Shown piece after piece: positions 20,202-32,174 of a stretch of DNA of 64,000 nt; within the stretch, counting starts at the first letter, position 1; every line of letters starts with the position of its first letter. Source of the DNA: Arachis hypogaea. Its lineage: Eukaryota > Streptophyta > Magnoliopsida > Fabales > Fabaceae. Position numbers and translations under genes: made by a program. Location: contig NC_092054.1 in NCBI RefSeq assembly GCF_003086295.3, positions 51,939,353 to 52,003,352 on the forward strand, written 5' to 3'. The notes under the pieces were generated by a model, which saw nothing but the letters and a program-made list of their open reading frames with translations, ran no database searches and was not told the DNA's origin.

Positions 20202-22367
20202 TGATAAACCCATATTTTATGATATATTTTGTGCTTAATCTGAGTGATTTATTCAATCCTTCACCCACTTATTCATATTATTTGCATGGTTTTACTTTCC
20301 CTTCCTTATTATGTGATGTATGTGAAAAACATGTTTCCTATTAGGGGTGCACATGGGGCCGGGTGAAGCCGGGTTCGCCGTGACCCGAACCCGACCCTAA
20401 ATAATGACCGGGTCTATTTATGAGACCCTTACCCGACCCTAGACCCGATGAAATCGTGTTACTTTCGGGCCACACTTAAGCCGGGTCTAAACCGGGTGAA
20501 ACCCGGGTCTTGATCAACTATATCATGACATCACCAAAAATTAGATTCTACATCTTTTGAACCTCTAAATTTTGAAAAATAATTATTCCATAACAATGCA
20601 ACATTCGCATAATAATAATTTAGAATCTAATAATATTAATTTAAAGTTTCATAATAATAATTATATCAATTACACATTAAACATTCAAAGTTCAAAAGAC
20701 AATTAAAACAAAGTTAACAACCAACACAAGATTAACATAATAATAATAATAATTTATAGTGTCATATCAACCTATAACAACAAAATATTAAGTAGCAAAC
20801 AACTACACGGGTCCAACGGGCCGGGGCCGGGTGACCCGAGGCTTGGCCCGAACCCGATTTAATAAATAACCGGGACCATCTATTGAAACCTCGGGTCTGA
20901 CCGGGCCATAACAAAACCGGGCCAAATTAGCCCCGAAGTCATCGGGTCCGATCCGGGTCTTCGGGCCGGACCGGGTCTTGTGCACCCCTATTTCCTATGC
21001 TTTAAAATTAATTATTTTAATTACCTTTATTTCCATTCGATGCCGTGATTAGTGTGTTGAGTAGTTTCAGATCTTCTAAGGCAGGAATGACATAAAGGAT
21101 GGAAAGGAAACATACAAAAATGGAAGGAAAGCACAAAATGGAGTTTTTGGAGAAACTGACATCCACGCGATCGCATGGGCGACGCGGACACATGCCAAGC
21201 GCGAAGAAGCTGCGACGCAGCCGCATGACTGACGCGACCGCGCACCTTAAGCAGAACACATATGACGCGGTCACATGACTGACGCGACCGCATGGCAATG
21301 AAAACTCCGAATGACGCGACCGCGTGACCCAGGTGGACGCGTGACAGAGTCCACGCACCAGAAATTGCAGAAAACGCTCCCAGCGAATTCTGATGCCCTT
21401 TTTGGCCCAATTCCAAGTCCAGAAGGCATAGACCAGAGGTTATGAAGTGAGGGAATGCATCTGTTCAAAGAGAGTCTCCACTTTAGTTAGTTTTCATGAT
21501 TTAGATTTAGTTTAGAGAGAGGTTCTCTCCTCTCTCTTCTCTCTTTAGGATTAGGATTTAGAATTCGGATTTTATTCGCTTTCCGGATTATCTCTTTATC
21601 AGGTTCAATATTCCTTTTTATGTACTTTTGCAATTTAATTTATGAATTCTTCCATGTTACAGATTACTCTTTTGAATTAATACTATTTGAGGTATTTCAT
21701 TTTAATATTGCTTTCTCTTATTTACATTATTGTTATTCCCATCTGAAGACATTTTTATTCCGGTAGATTTACTTTTCTCCTTTTGGTCTTGGTTAAGAAA
21801 TCCGTAACTCAGGAGTTATCAAACTCAAACATGAATGATAATTGTTATCTTTGTTAATTAAACTGAACTTCAATAATCCCAATCTTTTCTTAGGAAATAA
21901 ATAGGATTCGAAGATCAAACCAATTAATCCCTTGACTTTCCTTTATCTTGGTAAAGGTTAACAAAGTGGAATTAAGATTCAATTCTCATCATCATTGATA
22001 AGGATAGCTAGGATAGGACCTCTAATTTCTCATACCTTGCCAAAAGTTTATTTACAGTCATTTATTTATTTTACTGGCCATTTAAATTACTTGTTCTTCA
22101 TTTACTTTAATTGCTAATTAGACTATTCGCTCCTCATTCTCAAAACCCCAATTTACAATCTCCATAACCAATAATAAGAACAAACTTCCCTGCAGTTCCT
22201 TGAGATGACGACCCGAGGTTTAAATACTTCGGTTATCAATTTTAAAGGGGTTTGTTACTTGTGACAACCAAAACGTTTGTGTGAAAGGACTTTTGAAGGT
22301 TTAGAAACTATACTTGCAACGAGGATTTATCCACAAATTTCTAGACCACGCAAAAGTTCTCTCATCA
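20202..22367 (+). mobile_element. 3' LTR of element C (type II), with MITE inserted
   Basis: TGATAAACCC to TCTCATCA. Without the MITE and its TSD it is about 1509 bp. It is close to the 5' LTR except for about 50 bp retained in the CpG zone and scattered substitutions. Confidence 0.93.
20342..20990. mobile_element. hAT-type MITE, 649 bp, 8-bp TSD
   Basis: Perfect 11-bp terminal inverted repeats TAGGGGTGCAC / GTGCACCCCTA, flanked by the 8-bp duplication tttcctat (20334-20341 and 20991-20998). The uninterrupted site exists in the 5' LTR (CATGTTTTCTATGC at about 11480). Both ends are rich in CCGGG/CCCGG words in inverted orientation, with an AT-rich centre. Eight-base duplications and TAGGG ends fit non-autonomous hAT elements. 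There is no transposase; the 60-codon minus-strand ORF at 20803-20985 is a by-product of the GC-rich end. Confidence 0.92.
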
Positions 22368-23535
22368 TCCCATCTAACCTATGACAACCTATACAATTCT
22401 AAACAATCCTAGCTAACCATTCTTCACTTTTCTACACACTCATGCATTCTCTTTTGATCACCGCACATATGCATTGATCATTATTAAACTTCACCTTGGG
22501 GCATTTTTGTCCCCTTTTTTTTATTGCACTTCTTTCTCTTTCTTTTATCATTTCAATTTTTTTTTCAAACTAAAATATACAAAAACATCAATGCATATGG
22601 TTTACACATGATTAATATATGAGTATGTACCCAATTCCCAAGATTCTCAACACAAATACAAAAAAACACACTTTTATCTCTACCCAATGTTCACAACTCT
22701 CCCATAATCAAATGACAAACACTCTCACTAGCCTAAGCTAATCAAAGATCCACATTAAGGGATATTTGTTATTTTTTACTTAGATTTGTAATGTGCTACA
22801 ATTAAGAACAAATGGGTTAAGCATAGGCTCAAGATTGGTTAACAATGGAAGATAAAAGGTAGGCTATTTGGGTAAGTGAGCTATTTGAACAATGGCCTCA
22901 ATCATATAAATGAATGTGTACACAAAGTAATGGACATAAAGAATCAAACAAATCAAAGATTACACTCATAGGAAGAGAATAATGCACACAAGAATGAAAA
23001 TAAGTGGTCATATAGTGTAACCACACAATCAGGCTCAAAACTCTCATGCTTGTGTTCTTTTCTCAAAACATGATTCACAAAGTGTATAATTCAGGCAAGT
23101 CCTAAAAAAAAAATTTTTAACCAATTGGGATGGTGCCCTAGAAATGGGTTTCTTGAAAATTTTCATCATATTGACTAAGCTTATTCTAATGCAATGTTGT
23201 GATTCGGAAAACTAAAAAAAAATTCTTAGTTTATCCCTTTTCCAATCAAAGCAAATTTCATACGCAAAGGGGATCAACTAGGTTTCAACAATTCACAATA
23301 TTTTTCCAATTCACAACCAAAAGGGCTAAAACAACTATATAATGAAAAATCCAACCAAAATATGGAATGTATACCATCTAAGGTGCAAAATGTGACAACT
23401 AAGATAAAGTAATCCCAAGACAACAAATATATATACACTAATCTCAAAGTTAAAGTGCAAAATAAAGTAGCAAAAGCTAGAGGATAAATGTCTGAAAGTT
23501 CACCACACAAATGCTATCCACCGGTCACGAATGGT
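22368..23535 (-). other. 3' non-coding region of element B, proximal part
   Basis: Follows C's right TSD. AT-rich, no ORF supported. Colinear with the 3' non-coding region of A. Confidence 0.65.
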
Positions 23536-23552
23536 GACCTCCTCACACTTTA
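23536..23552 (-). other. Internal polypurine tract copy (element B)
   Basis: The reverse complement of GACCTCCTCACACTTTA. The ORF3 stop TAA (23552-23550) is its first codon-sized piece, the same overlap as in A. Confidence 0.65.
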
Positions 23553-24887
23553 GGATGAAGCATCGTCCTCGATGCTACTGCTCAAGCACAGGCTGGGGGT
23601 CAACAGTGGTGCCGGGCTGTGGCTCAGGCTCAGGCTATGGCTGTGGTACTGGCTGTGAGACCTCAGGGGGCTACGGAACCTCTGTGGTGGCCTGTGCTCT
23701 GGGGGTGCCTCCTGGTGAGTTGGCTCCTCAACATGCTCCTCCTCCTAATCCTGCTCATCGGAGGCGGGAGAATCTGGGAGCGGAGGTAGCTCAATGCCCT
23801 GTGATACAAACACCTGGTCTATACGATCGAGACGTCGCATGATACGACTCTCGCTGTGCTCCATGAAGCGAAACAGACGTTGTACTAGCAGGTATGTTGG
23901 CTCAGGTGCTGGTGGTGGTGGCAAAGGTACTGCGGCTGCCGAAGCAGAGGAGGATCCTGCTGCTGCTCGGAGGATGAAGGCTGAGTACCCACCCACCCCA
24001 TAGAATAGTAACCTCCTTGTCGTCGTCATCTGGGGCTGGTGGTGTCACGTCATCGTCCTCCCAAGGGACATCAGCTAGCTCAATCATGCTGGTGACCAAT
24101 GTAGGAAATGGCAGTAGGCCACGAATGTATGCGCACCACATGCTCTGCCTGATCAACCGGGGGAAGTCTACCTCCTTCCCCTCCATGACACAGCCAATAA
24201 GAACTATCATATCCATCGGAATCTCTGAAAAGTGAATGGTGGGCAAGACATAATGGGCGAATATATGCTGCCAAGTCTTAGCCTCTCGCAACAGATAAGT
24301 GAATAACATCCTCTTGGGCTTCTTGTTGCCAAAATCCGATCCCAAGGGGCATCCGGTGTGGCAATCACGCGCTTCAGTGCCTCATAATCAAAGGTCATGC
24401 AGTGGATAGCTATCTCTGCCTGCTGACAGGCGCATGTGTCATCAGTACGAGGTCAGCAAAGCAATGCCTCCCCGATAGCTTCCTCAGTAATCAAGATCTC
24501 CCTACCCCTCAGGTGGACTGAATCAAGAGTGGCACGAAAGAAGTTGCAGTAGAATTCCCTCACCCATGAAGTGTTTATCCTCCCTAAATCCCTATCAACA
24601 AAATCCAAGCCCAATTCCAGAATACGGGCGTTGATGACACGTCTCACGTCGTTGGGAAGGACCAGTTTCTTTTAAATGTTCAGATTCATCTTCCGATATT
24701 TAGGGAAGCGAAGCTCACAGTAGAGATTGGGAAACTTGGTTGGGCCGGTGGATGGTAACATTTAATTCTCTTTATCCACTTTATTCAGCAGATTCTTAGC
24801 ATAATTGGCATAAGGGGAAGGGGTAGAGGCTTTGGAGTGCTTCCTCTTCTTTGAAGTAGTAGCTATGGCTTTTCCTTTATCTGACAT
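23550..24887 (-). pseudogene. ORF3 of element B (plant-transposon-protein-like), degraded
   Basis: Starts at ATG 24887-24885 (MSDKGKAIATTSKKRK), preceded by TCTATTTTCAG|G. It has a basic N-terminus, then in-frame stops after about 40 and 70 codons and later frameshifts. The central block WVREFYCNFFRATLDSVHLR and following residues match WVVEFYSNFYSPTLQTVFIR of A's ORF3. From memory this resembles the 'putative plant transposon protein' domain found in Athila-type elements. The C-terminal part has HSESRIMRRLDRIDQVF followed by a Pro/Ser-rich tail. It occupies the env-like position, but I see no signal peptide or membrane segment. The role is unknown. Confidence 0.65.
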
Positions 24888-26410
24888 CCTGAAAATAGAT
24901 GTGATATGATATAAGCAACTAGCCAAGTAGATGTGTAGCACTCATGGTAAGGCATACTCATGAAGTGAGTGAAGAAAAGAGAATTCTTGGAATGCAAGTA
25001 ACAAAATTCAGAGTTCAAACCAAGTCACAAACCAAGAATTCAAACTACAAGTGCACAATGCTTTATACATTAAGCCCATGAAACGTCATACCCAAAGGAA
25101 TGATCAAAAGAGTTAAGTTGAAAACCAAAAGAGAAGTTAGTTGGTTAAACAAGTTAGAAGATAGAAAAATGGTTCAAAAGTTAGTGATATAACAGTTACT
25201 AGCTCAATTAAAAGAAGTGCACAAGTATGGAAGGTAATCACACTCAAAATCATGAGGGACATTTAGTCATTGATGATGAAATATAAGATTGCAGAAGAAG
25301 CAATTTAAAAGTAAATCAACAATCAATGTAAAAGCCACTAGGCTCGCTTTAATTGGTGTTGGTAAAGTCATTAACATTGAAAAACAAGTTAGTCAAGAAA
25401 CATTCAAACACCAAATTTACTGAGGCATAAAAGTCACAAGTCGAAATAAGAATGGAAAATCTCATGATCTTTGTGACTTAATGCAAATTAGGTATGAATA
25501 GAATGAATCAAATCAGCCACATTGATTAAAAACCTTCAAACTTGTGAGTTTATGCAAAAGAGGCTCAAATTTTCCAAAGAATTTCAAGTTCATGGTCAAT
25601 TTGAAAATTCGCGTGAACTATTCAATCCATAGAAGTAAATTAGCATCATAAGTAAGCAAAGAGAGTTAGAAGCATGACCAAAACTTGCAAAGAAATGTTG
25701 AGGAATTTTTCAAAACCATTTAGCAAACAAGATTCTATTGACACAGAAATCCATCAAAGAGAATCTTGTTGCACCCAAGTAACACAATATCATTTAACGA
25801 AACAGTGTTAGGAAAAATCCTGCAGCATTTCAGCAGTAAATTGGCCTACTTTCCAATTTCAATCAATCAATTCAGATTCCATATGAAGTTATTAACAACT
25901 AAACACAAAACCAGATGTGATTTCATATGAAATAAACATGTAAGCCAACATACAGAAATAATAGCAGTGAATAATTAAGCCATAACTAATTAAGCAACAA
26001 GCAGCATGCTTTCTTTGAACAATGAACAAAAATAATGGTTTAAAATACAGCACCAGTGAACAATCCAATAGCATTCTTTTTCTTGAATTCAACAACCATT
26101 CTAGAAGCAGCATGAGTTCAAACCATTAAGCATAATTAAATCCAACAGTGAAGTGCAAATTGGAGAAGAACTCAGTCCACAGCACTCAGCAAGAACAAAT
26201 CAATAATGAACAGCTAGGCAACAACATTAAGCAAACTAAATCAGCATAGGGCAAGTCATCCAGCAACAAACAAGCCAAGAAAAACCAGAGAAACAGCAGC
26301 ATCGCAAACAACGGCATTATTCAAAACAAACCTAAATCCACTATCCACGCTAGATTCTTTAACAAAATAAGCAACTAACATGCATTTCTAACTAAATTAA
26401 ACTAAACAAA
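24888..26410 (-). other. Intron-like spacer upstream of ORF3 (element B)
   Basis: About 1.5 kb of A-rich plus-strand sequence (T-rich in the element's sense) with no defensible ORF. The end next to ORF3 is a pyrimidine tract with CAG. Confidence 0.5.
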
Positions 26411-26419
26411 ATTAACTAA

Positions 26420-26800
26420 CTAGTTGTAGTAAAGAAATGAAATAAAACAGGGGAAAGGCAGAGACCTGGGGAGCAGAGAATAAACAGAGCAGAAGGTTGA
26501 TGGAGAGAGGAGAATAGAGGGGAAGTGTGACTGGACGAAGGTTGATGGCGCAGTGAAGGCTTTCCGGTGACAATAGGGGTTGCGGCGGTTGATGGCAGTG
26601 GAGTTGGGGTGAGTGGGAAATGGAGGAAAAGAGAAAGAAGGAGGGAAGGAAGGGTGAGAAGGTTGCATGGCGGTTGATGGCGGCAGAATGTGGTCGCCAG
26701 AGGTGGCTGGGTGGTTGGTGGCTTTGACGATAATGGTGAAGGAGGGATGATGATTATGGAGGGAGAAGAAGAGGGAGAGACGTTGGGGGAAGGGTGAGGG
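26420..26800 (-). other. CCACC/pyrimidine-rich tract (element B)
   Basis: In the element's sense it reads as C/T-rich sequence with CCGCC and CCATCAACC words. It corresponds in position to 15180-15570 of C. Short Pro/Ser ORFs on this strand are compositional. Confidence 0.45.
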
Positions 26801-26954
26801 AATGCACGACTGCGCTAGGGCTTTCGCGTCCCTGGGGGTTAGTAAATTTTGAATCTATGCGTGCGCGCACCGTGCACGTCCGCGTGGATGGGAGAATAAG
26901 GAAGTGGCATGGGAGCATTATATGCGCCTGCGCGTGGATAGGAAGTGTGGGAAT

Positions 26955-29439
26955 TGATGCACGGAAAACTTGTCTCATAACAAATTTCCTTCGGCAAGTG
27001 TACTGAATTTGTCGTCAAGTAAAAACTCACAATAGAGTAAGGTCGAATCCCACAAGGATTGATTGATCAAGCAACTTTAATTAGAGGAATGTTCTAGTTC
27101 AGCGAATCAGAATTTGAGTTGAGAATTGCAGAAAATTAAATGGCGGGAAAGTAAATAACAGAAAGGTAAATGCTAGAAATAAGAGCAGAAAGTAAATGAT
27201 TGAAAGTAAAGTGCAGAATTGTAAATGGGAATGGGGGAATTGCTCATGAAAGTAAATGACAGAAAATAAAGAGAAGGGTAAGATCAGAAATGGGGAGTTC
27301 ATTGGGCTTAGGAGATGTTGCATTCTCCGGATCAATTTCATTTTCATCTCTTCCTCAATCAATGCACTCATTGATCTCCTTGGCAATCTTAAGTGATTGA
27401 ATTATAATTTCTTGTAATTCAATCTCTCAAATCTTGATCAATAGCCAATTCCTTGGTCAATTGCTCATGAGAAGAGATGAAGTATGGTCACTGATTATAC
27501 CACATGCATTTCCCAAATCAAGAGTTGAGAGGATTATAGTCACATATCCATCCAAACCCAATTTGGTCCAGCATGAGAAAGCATTTCTAGCATGATCTCT
27601 TCATTCCTCTTTCAAGGTTCAGAAGAGATCCAAGTATGAATAGCTTCTTTTCCAAGATAACTACCCAATTAGATGAAGATCGAAAGCTTTCAAGTAAAAT
27701 CAAGAAAAAAGATAGAAGACGAATAATGAAAACTAGTATTGATCCATCAAATTACAACAGAGCTCCCTAACCCAATGAAAGGGGTTTAGTTGTTCATAGC
27801 TCTGGAAAATGAAAACAAAGATCGAGAATACATGATGAAACTAGAAGTGCAGAGAAAGTAAAATACAGAGAGTAGTTCTATGCCAAGAGGCTCCCTATAA
27901 TTTCCAACTCCCTAAATAATTCAAAGCTACTCCTATATATACTACTCTTCTACTCTTCTAATTGGTTCTTCAAATCTTGGGTCTGGGCCTTTGGATCTTG
28001 ATTTTGAAGCAGTTTTCTTCATCATTGGGCTTGGCTTTACTTGCAGAGAGAAAGTGTGAAGTGGGCAGAGACTTTAGCTCAGGACGTTAGTGGTGTTAAC
28101 GTTCAGTAAAAATATGGGTTCGAGAACGTTAGTGACATTCAACTTTTTCACTAACGTTCCTTACCAAAGTTAAGAGCCACGTTAACTTCAACGTTAGTGG
28201 CACAAACGTTGCCACTAACGTTTCCACTATGTCCTTCGCACACGTTATTGGGACTCAACTTTCCCAATAATGTTGAGGATTCTCCCCCTTCCCTACGTTA
28301 GAGTCCATGTTAACTTAGTTAACGTGGCTCTTTTAACGTAGGCTTGCCAACCTTAGAGAACGTTAGTGACACTTACCATTGTCACTAACGTTCCAATGTG
28401 CCCCTAATTCTCACGTTAGAGTCCACGTTAACTAGGTTAACGTGGCTTCTAACGTGGCCATGCTAGCCATCTCCAATGTTAGTGACAATGTTGAATGTCA
28501 CTAACGTTGGCTCATCATCCTTCTTCTCACGTTAACTTCCACGTTAACTAAGTTAACGTGGGAGTTAACGTGGCTTATTGTGGTTTGTGTTGGCTCCTTC
28601 CAACGTTAGTGACAATGTTTGGTGTCACTAACGTTGTCGACAACCTTTCTTCTTCACGTTAACTTCCACGTTAACTAGGTTAACGTGGGAGTTAACGTGG
28701 CTTCTTGGGGATAGTGTGTGTTCATCCCAACGTTAGTGACAATGTTTGGTGTCACTATCATTGTCGACCACCTAGTTTCTTCACGTTAGCTTCCACGTTA
28801 ACTAGGTTAACGTGGGAGTTAACATGGCTTCTTGTGACTTGGCCAACGTTAGTGAGAAAGTTGAATGACACTAACGTTGGCTTCCCCTTTTCTTCTTAAC
28901 GTTAGAGGCCACGTTAACTAAGTTAACGTGGCAACTAACGTGGCCACTTATGAGCTTGGTCCAACGTTAGTGATAATGTTAAGTGTCACTAACGTTGGCT
29001 CCATTTCTTTTCTTCCACATTAGAGTTCACGTTAGCTTAGTTAACGTGACTCTTAACGTGGGCAATGATGGCTTCTAGAGCATTATTGGCAATGATTTTT
29101 CTCATTAACTTTGCAAGTTACTCCCATTCCACGTTAGTGTCAACGTTAGTGTAACTAACGTTGCCACTAATGTGGTTCTTCTTTGCTTCCTTTGTCCTAA
29201 AATTAAGCAATAAAGTGCATCAAAATTCTAGTCCAAGTCATGAGAAATGCAACATCCAATTTGTCATTAAATTCATGCAAAATCCTCATGAAATCATGTA
29301 AAGTGCACAATGTATGCTTGAATCAAGATGTAATTTAATATCTACCCAAAACGAGCTTATTTCCTAAGGAAATGCATGAAACTACCCTAAAAACAGTAAA
29401 GAAAAGGTCAGTGAAACTGGCCAAAATGCCCTGGCATCA
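26955..29439 (-). mobile_element. Solo LTR, type IV, TSD ggaat
   Basis: 2485 bp from TGATGCACGG to CTGGCATCA, flanked by ggaat at 26950-26954 and 29440-29444. No internal sequence. The first part carries the U5 block (CGGCAAGTGTACTG); the array of AACGTTAG and CACGTTAACT hairpins occupies about 28080-29180. It interrupts the CpG-palindrome zone of B (26840-26950 and 29445-29800). Confidence 0.95.
28080..29180. repeat. Hairpin array, AACGTTAG / CACGTTAACT types (solo LTR IV)
   Basis: About 8-9 alternating pairs of the two inverted repeats described for 1-700. Variation is mostly in the loops (AAAGGTGAG against AATGTTGAA) while the arms stay paired, and several arm changes on one side are absent on the other. 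Confidence 0.88.
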
Positions 29440-29444
29440 GGAAT

Positions 29445-29800
29445 GGGCACGGACGCGTACGGTGCGCGTCTGCGCAGGTGAGCTGGGCCTGAGGCACAAA
29501 AGTGGCTCAGAGTTGGCATAACTCTCAGGTCTTTGGCCTGGGTGATGCAAAAACGTATCAACAGGCGCGTACTCTGCGTGTCCGCGTGGATGAGTTGATC
29601 GATGATGGGGCACGGAGGCGCTAGGTGCACCTACGCGTGGGTAGGGAAACACAAAGGGACGCGGACGTGCCATGTACGCATCCGCATGGCTTAAGGCTCA
29701 GAGTTGGCCCAAAAGTGGCATAATTCTCTGGTCCTTGGCCCGGAGAGTGCAAAATGCACAGCCGACGCGCGCGCGCACTGTGCGCTTGCGCGTGGCTTCT
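29445..29800. repeat. CpG palindrome zone of element B, right part
   Basis: GC-rich words GGACGCGTACGG, GGCGCGTACTC, GACGCGCGCGCGCAC within AT-rich DNA, joined to 26840-26950 once the solo LTR is removed. Followed by a (TC)n run at about 29795-29822. Confidence 0.6.
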
Positions 29801-29822
29801 CTCTCTCTCTCTCTCTCTCTCT

Positions 29823-30113
29823 TTTTTCTAAAGCACCAAGAAGAGCTCATAATCCTCCCAATCTCTCTAAAACGAGATAAAATGCAAAATCAAAAATCTT
29901 TTTGAATTTTTTTAGAGATTTTTCAAACTAATTGAGGAAACTCACAACCCAAGCAAAAACTCAAATTCAAAGAATCATCCCTAATTGAGGCATAGAGTGT
30001 ATAAACAATTTAGTAAGCAAGGCAAAATATACTAAGGGGTAAAGAAGCTATATATAATGGAATCCAATTCATTCATTCATTATATCTACAAGAGAATGGA
30101 AAGAGTTTACCAT
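29823..30113 (-). other. AT-rich spacer of element B
   Basis: No gene or repeat recognised between the CpG zone and the post-ORF hairpin. Confidence 0.4.
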
Positions 30114-30131
30114 GGTGGGGTGTCTCCCACC
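30114..30131 (-). other. Conserved hairpin GGTGGG/CCCACC (element B)
   Basis: In the element's sense GGTGGG-AGACAC-CCCACC, preceded by GGACTTAAACTAAAAGTGCT. Same position as in C and F. Confidence 0.6.
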
Positions 30132-30471
30132 AAGCACTTTTAGTTTAAGTCCTTAAGTTGGACATTCGGGAGGCTCCTTGTCAAGATGGTTTATGCCTGT
30201 ATCCATCCTTGAACCTCCAAGAGTGCTTGTTCTTCAATCGGTCGTCAGAAATTCCAACCATCTTCACCAAGCTTAGGTGAGGTTCTTTCCAAGATATGAG
30301 CTCCCAAAATTGATTTCCATGTTGTGAGCCAGGGTCCCATATCTTATCTTCGCACCCATCTTTGAATTGATCACCTTGATTTCGTCCGAGTGACAAGAAA
30401 GCTGAATTCTCATGAAAGCACCAAACTACCCTCCTAGACCCATTTAATCGAGCATTACACCAATCCATACG

Positions 30472-32014
30472 CTACAATTTGGAGCTTCCAACCATAATGA
30501 ATCTAGATTTACAACACCAACCACTAAACATCCTCCTCTTTCGCTTAATTCCACAAAACGCCCTAAGTTGGACATCCGTCTCAAGCAGACCAAATTCAAG
30601 TGGAATAATGAAGCTGAGAGTTAGAAGTTTTACCCACTCAAATGAAGGATTGGATGACAACCTAGGTGGGGAGGTTCCCAATGATCTTGATAAAGCACGC
30701 TCCACTCCTGTCCATCCTCTTCTAGAGGCTTCCACCACTTGGCAAGGTTTTTCAAGTTCCTCCTCTTGCCAAGCTTCCTCAAGTTCACTTTCATCTTTAC
30801 CAATTTCTTCTATCTCTTCCCCATCACTCTCATCATAGATAGGAGGTCTAGTGAAGTCTACCTCATCATCAAGTCTAAGCATATTGGGGAAGGACTCTTC
30901 AAACTCGAAAGGGTTATATGTTGAGGCGGAACCATCATATATAAGGGAGCTTATTGCTTGGAATATTTCTTCCAATTCTTCTCTCACAATAGGGCTTGGA
31001 GGTTGCACATCCTCCTCATCATTGCTTTCTAGGCCCACTGGGAGAAGGCTCAACAAGATCATCAAGGGGATTGATAAATGTGGACAAAAAATCACTACCG
31101 ATAGAATTCACTTCTTGATCAAATTCCTTCAACTCTTTGTCCACTTTTGCAACATCACTCTCATCTTTAACATCCCTTCCAAACTCCGTGGAAGAGAGCT
31201 CTTCAACTTAAGATTCCTTTATGTGCTCAACATATCCTAAACATCTACCCACTACTTCCTTTCATTCACTAATCTCTACCTTCTCCTCTTGTTGCACTTC
31301 TTGCTTTAACTCCTCTTCCTCACCATGGAGCTTCAAGTTCACTTCCTCACTAGGCTCCTTGATTGTTCCTCCACATTCAACAAAGGGAGTACTTAGGATG
31401 CATGAGCTTAGGTAGGATGTTAGGTGACTCACGGCTTCTACCATGCTAGCCATCCTTGCTCTTAACTCCTTAAACTTATTTTCATCCTCCTCTTGTCGCC
31501 TTAAGATATGAGATTCAAGATCTCTCAGTTCTAACATGAGGGTTTCATCGGGAGGTGGTGGTGGAAGAGAGGGTTCATTGTTTGAGAAAATGTTGTTATA
31601 ATTGGAAGGTGGTTCATATTGGTGAAATTCTTGAGGTGATGTGTGTGGACTTTGTGGTCCTTGGGCGTATTGGTGTTGGAATGTTGGATACGGGTTGGGA
31701 TCATATGGAGGTGGATGGTGGTAAAAGGCTTGTGAGTGTGGTGGAGGGCTATGTTGAGGAGAGGGTTCATATGCATGTGGTGGTTGTGGTTGACAACCAC
31801 AACAAGAGCTATCACACACATTGGATTGGTATGAATTAGGATTAAGATTATACCCATAAGAGTTCAGAGGAGATTATTGTAAAGAAGGTTGTCCATAAGC
31901 TTGGGGGTCCTCCCATCTTTGATTTTCAAATCCTTGATGCACATCCTCATTGAAGCTTCCATTTCCTACAACACAGTTTGATCCACACTCATAGCCAAAA
32001 GGATGAGAATTCAT
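30472..32014 (-). pseudogene. Gag-position ORF of element B (homologue of the C ORF), degraded
   Basis: Starts ATGAATTCTCATCC at 32014 (MNSHPFGYECGSN), as in C. An early TAA falls near 31875, then an open stretch to 31262 encodes a Pro/His/Tyr-rich region (PPHAYEPSPQHSPPPHSQAF) and a coiled coil (LELRDLESHILRRQEEDENK). After a break, 31095-30472 encodes the acidic half and the signature FEWVKLLTLSFIIPLEFGLL-ETD-QLRAFCGIKRKRRM. No CCHC knuckle or capsid motif was seen. Conservation of start, coiled coil and C-terminal signature with C argues that this was a real protein. Its function is unknown. Confidence 0.65.
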
Positions 32015-32153
32015 CGTGTCAAAAGAAAATAAAAACAAATATTAATAAGGAACAAAGAGAGCAAAATCTTACAACTAGCAAAAACTAACAAACAAGCCAA
32101 AGATCAAGCTATTCACAATATAGACAATAGCCAATAACATAGAACCATTGCAA

Positions 32154-32171
32154 TCCCCGGCAACGGCGCCA
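32154..32171 (-). other. Primer-binding site for tRNA-Asp (element B)
   Basis: In the element's sense TGGCGCCGTTGCCGGGGA, a perfect 18-base complement to the tRNA-Asp 3' end, three bases from the LTR. Confidence 0.93.
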
Positions 32172-32174
32172 TTT

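Larger units (their letters stand above)
11353..22367 (+). mobile_element. Element C: composite pol-less Ty3/gypsy-type element, LTR type II
   Basis: Flanked by a perfect 5-bp TSD, tccca (11348-11352 and 22368-22372). 5' LTR 11353-12808, PBS 12812-12829, gag-position ORF 12928-14217, ORF3 remnant 16490-16696, terminal polypurine tract 20185-20201, 3' LTR 20202-22367. Unusually, a complete type III LTR with its own polypurine tract lies inside (18041-19465), so the interior is probably a recombinant of two elements. No pol motifs are present. The close similarity of the two LTRs indicates a fairly recent insertion. Confidence 0.9.

Noticed and set aside
20803..20985. A 60-codon minus-strand ORF in the MITE
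   Set aside because: It is a by-product of the repeated CCGGG words; hAT MITEs of this size are non-coding.
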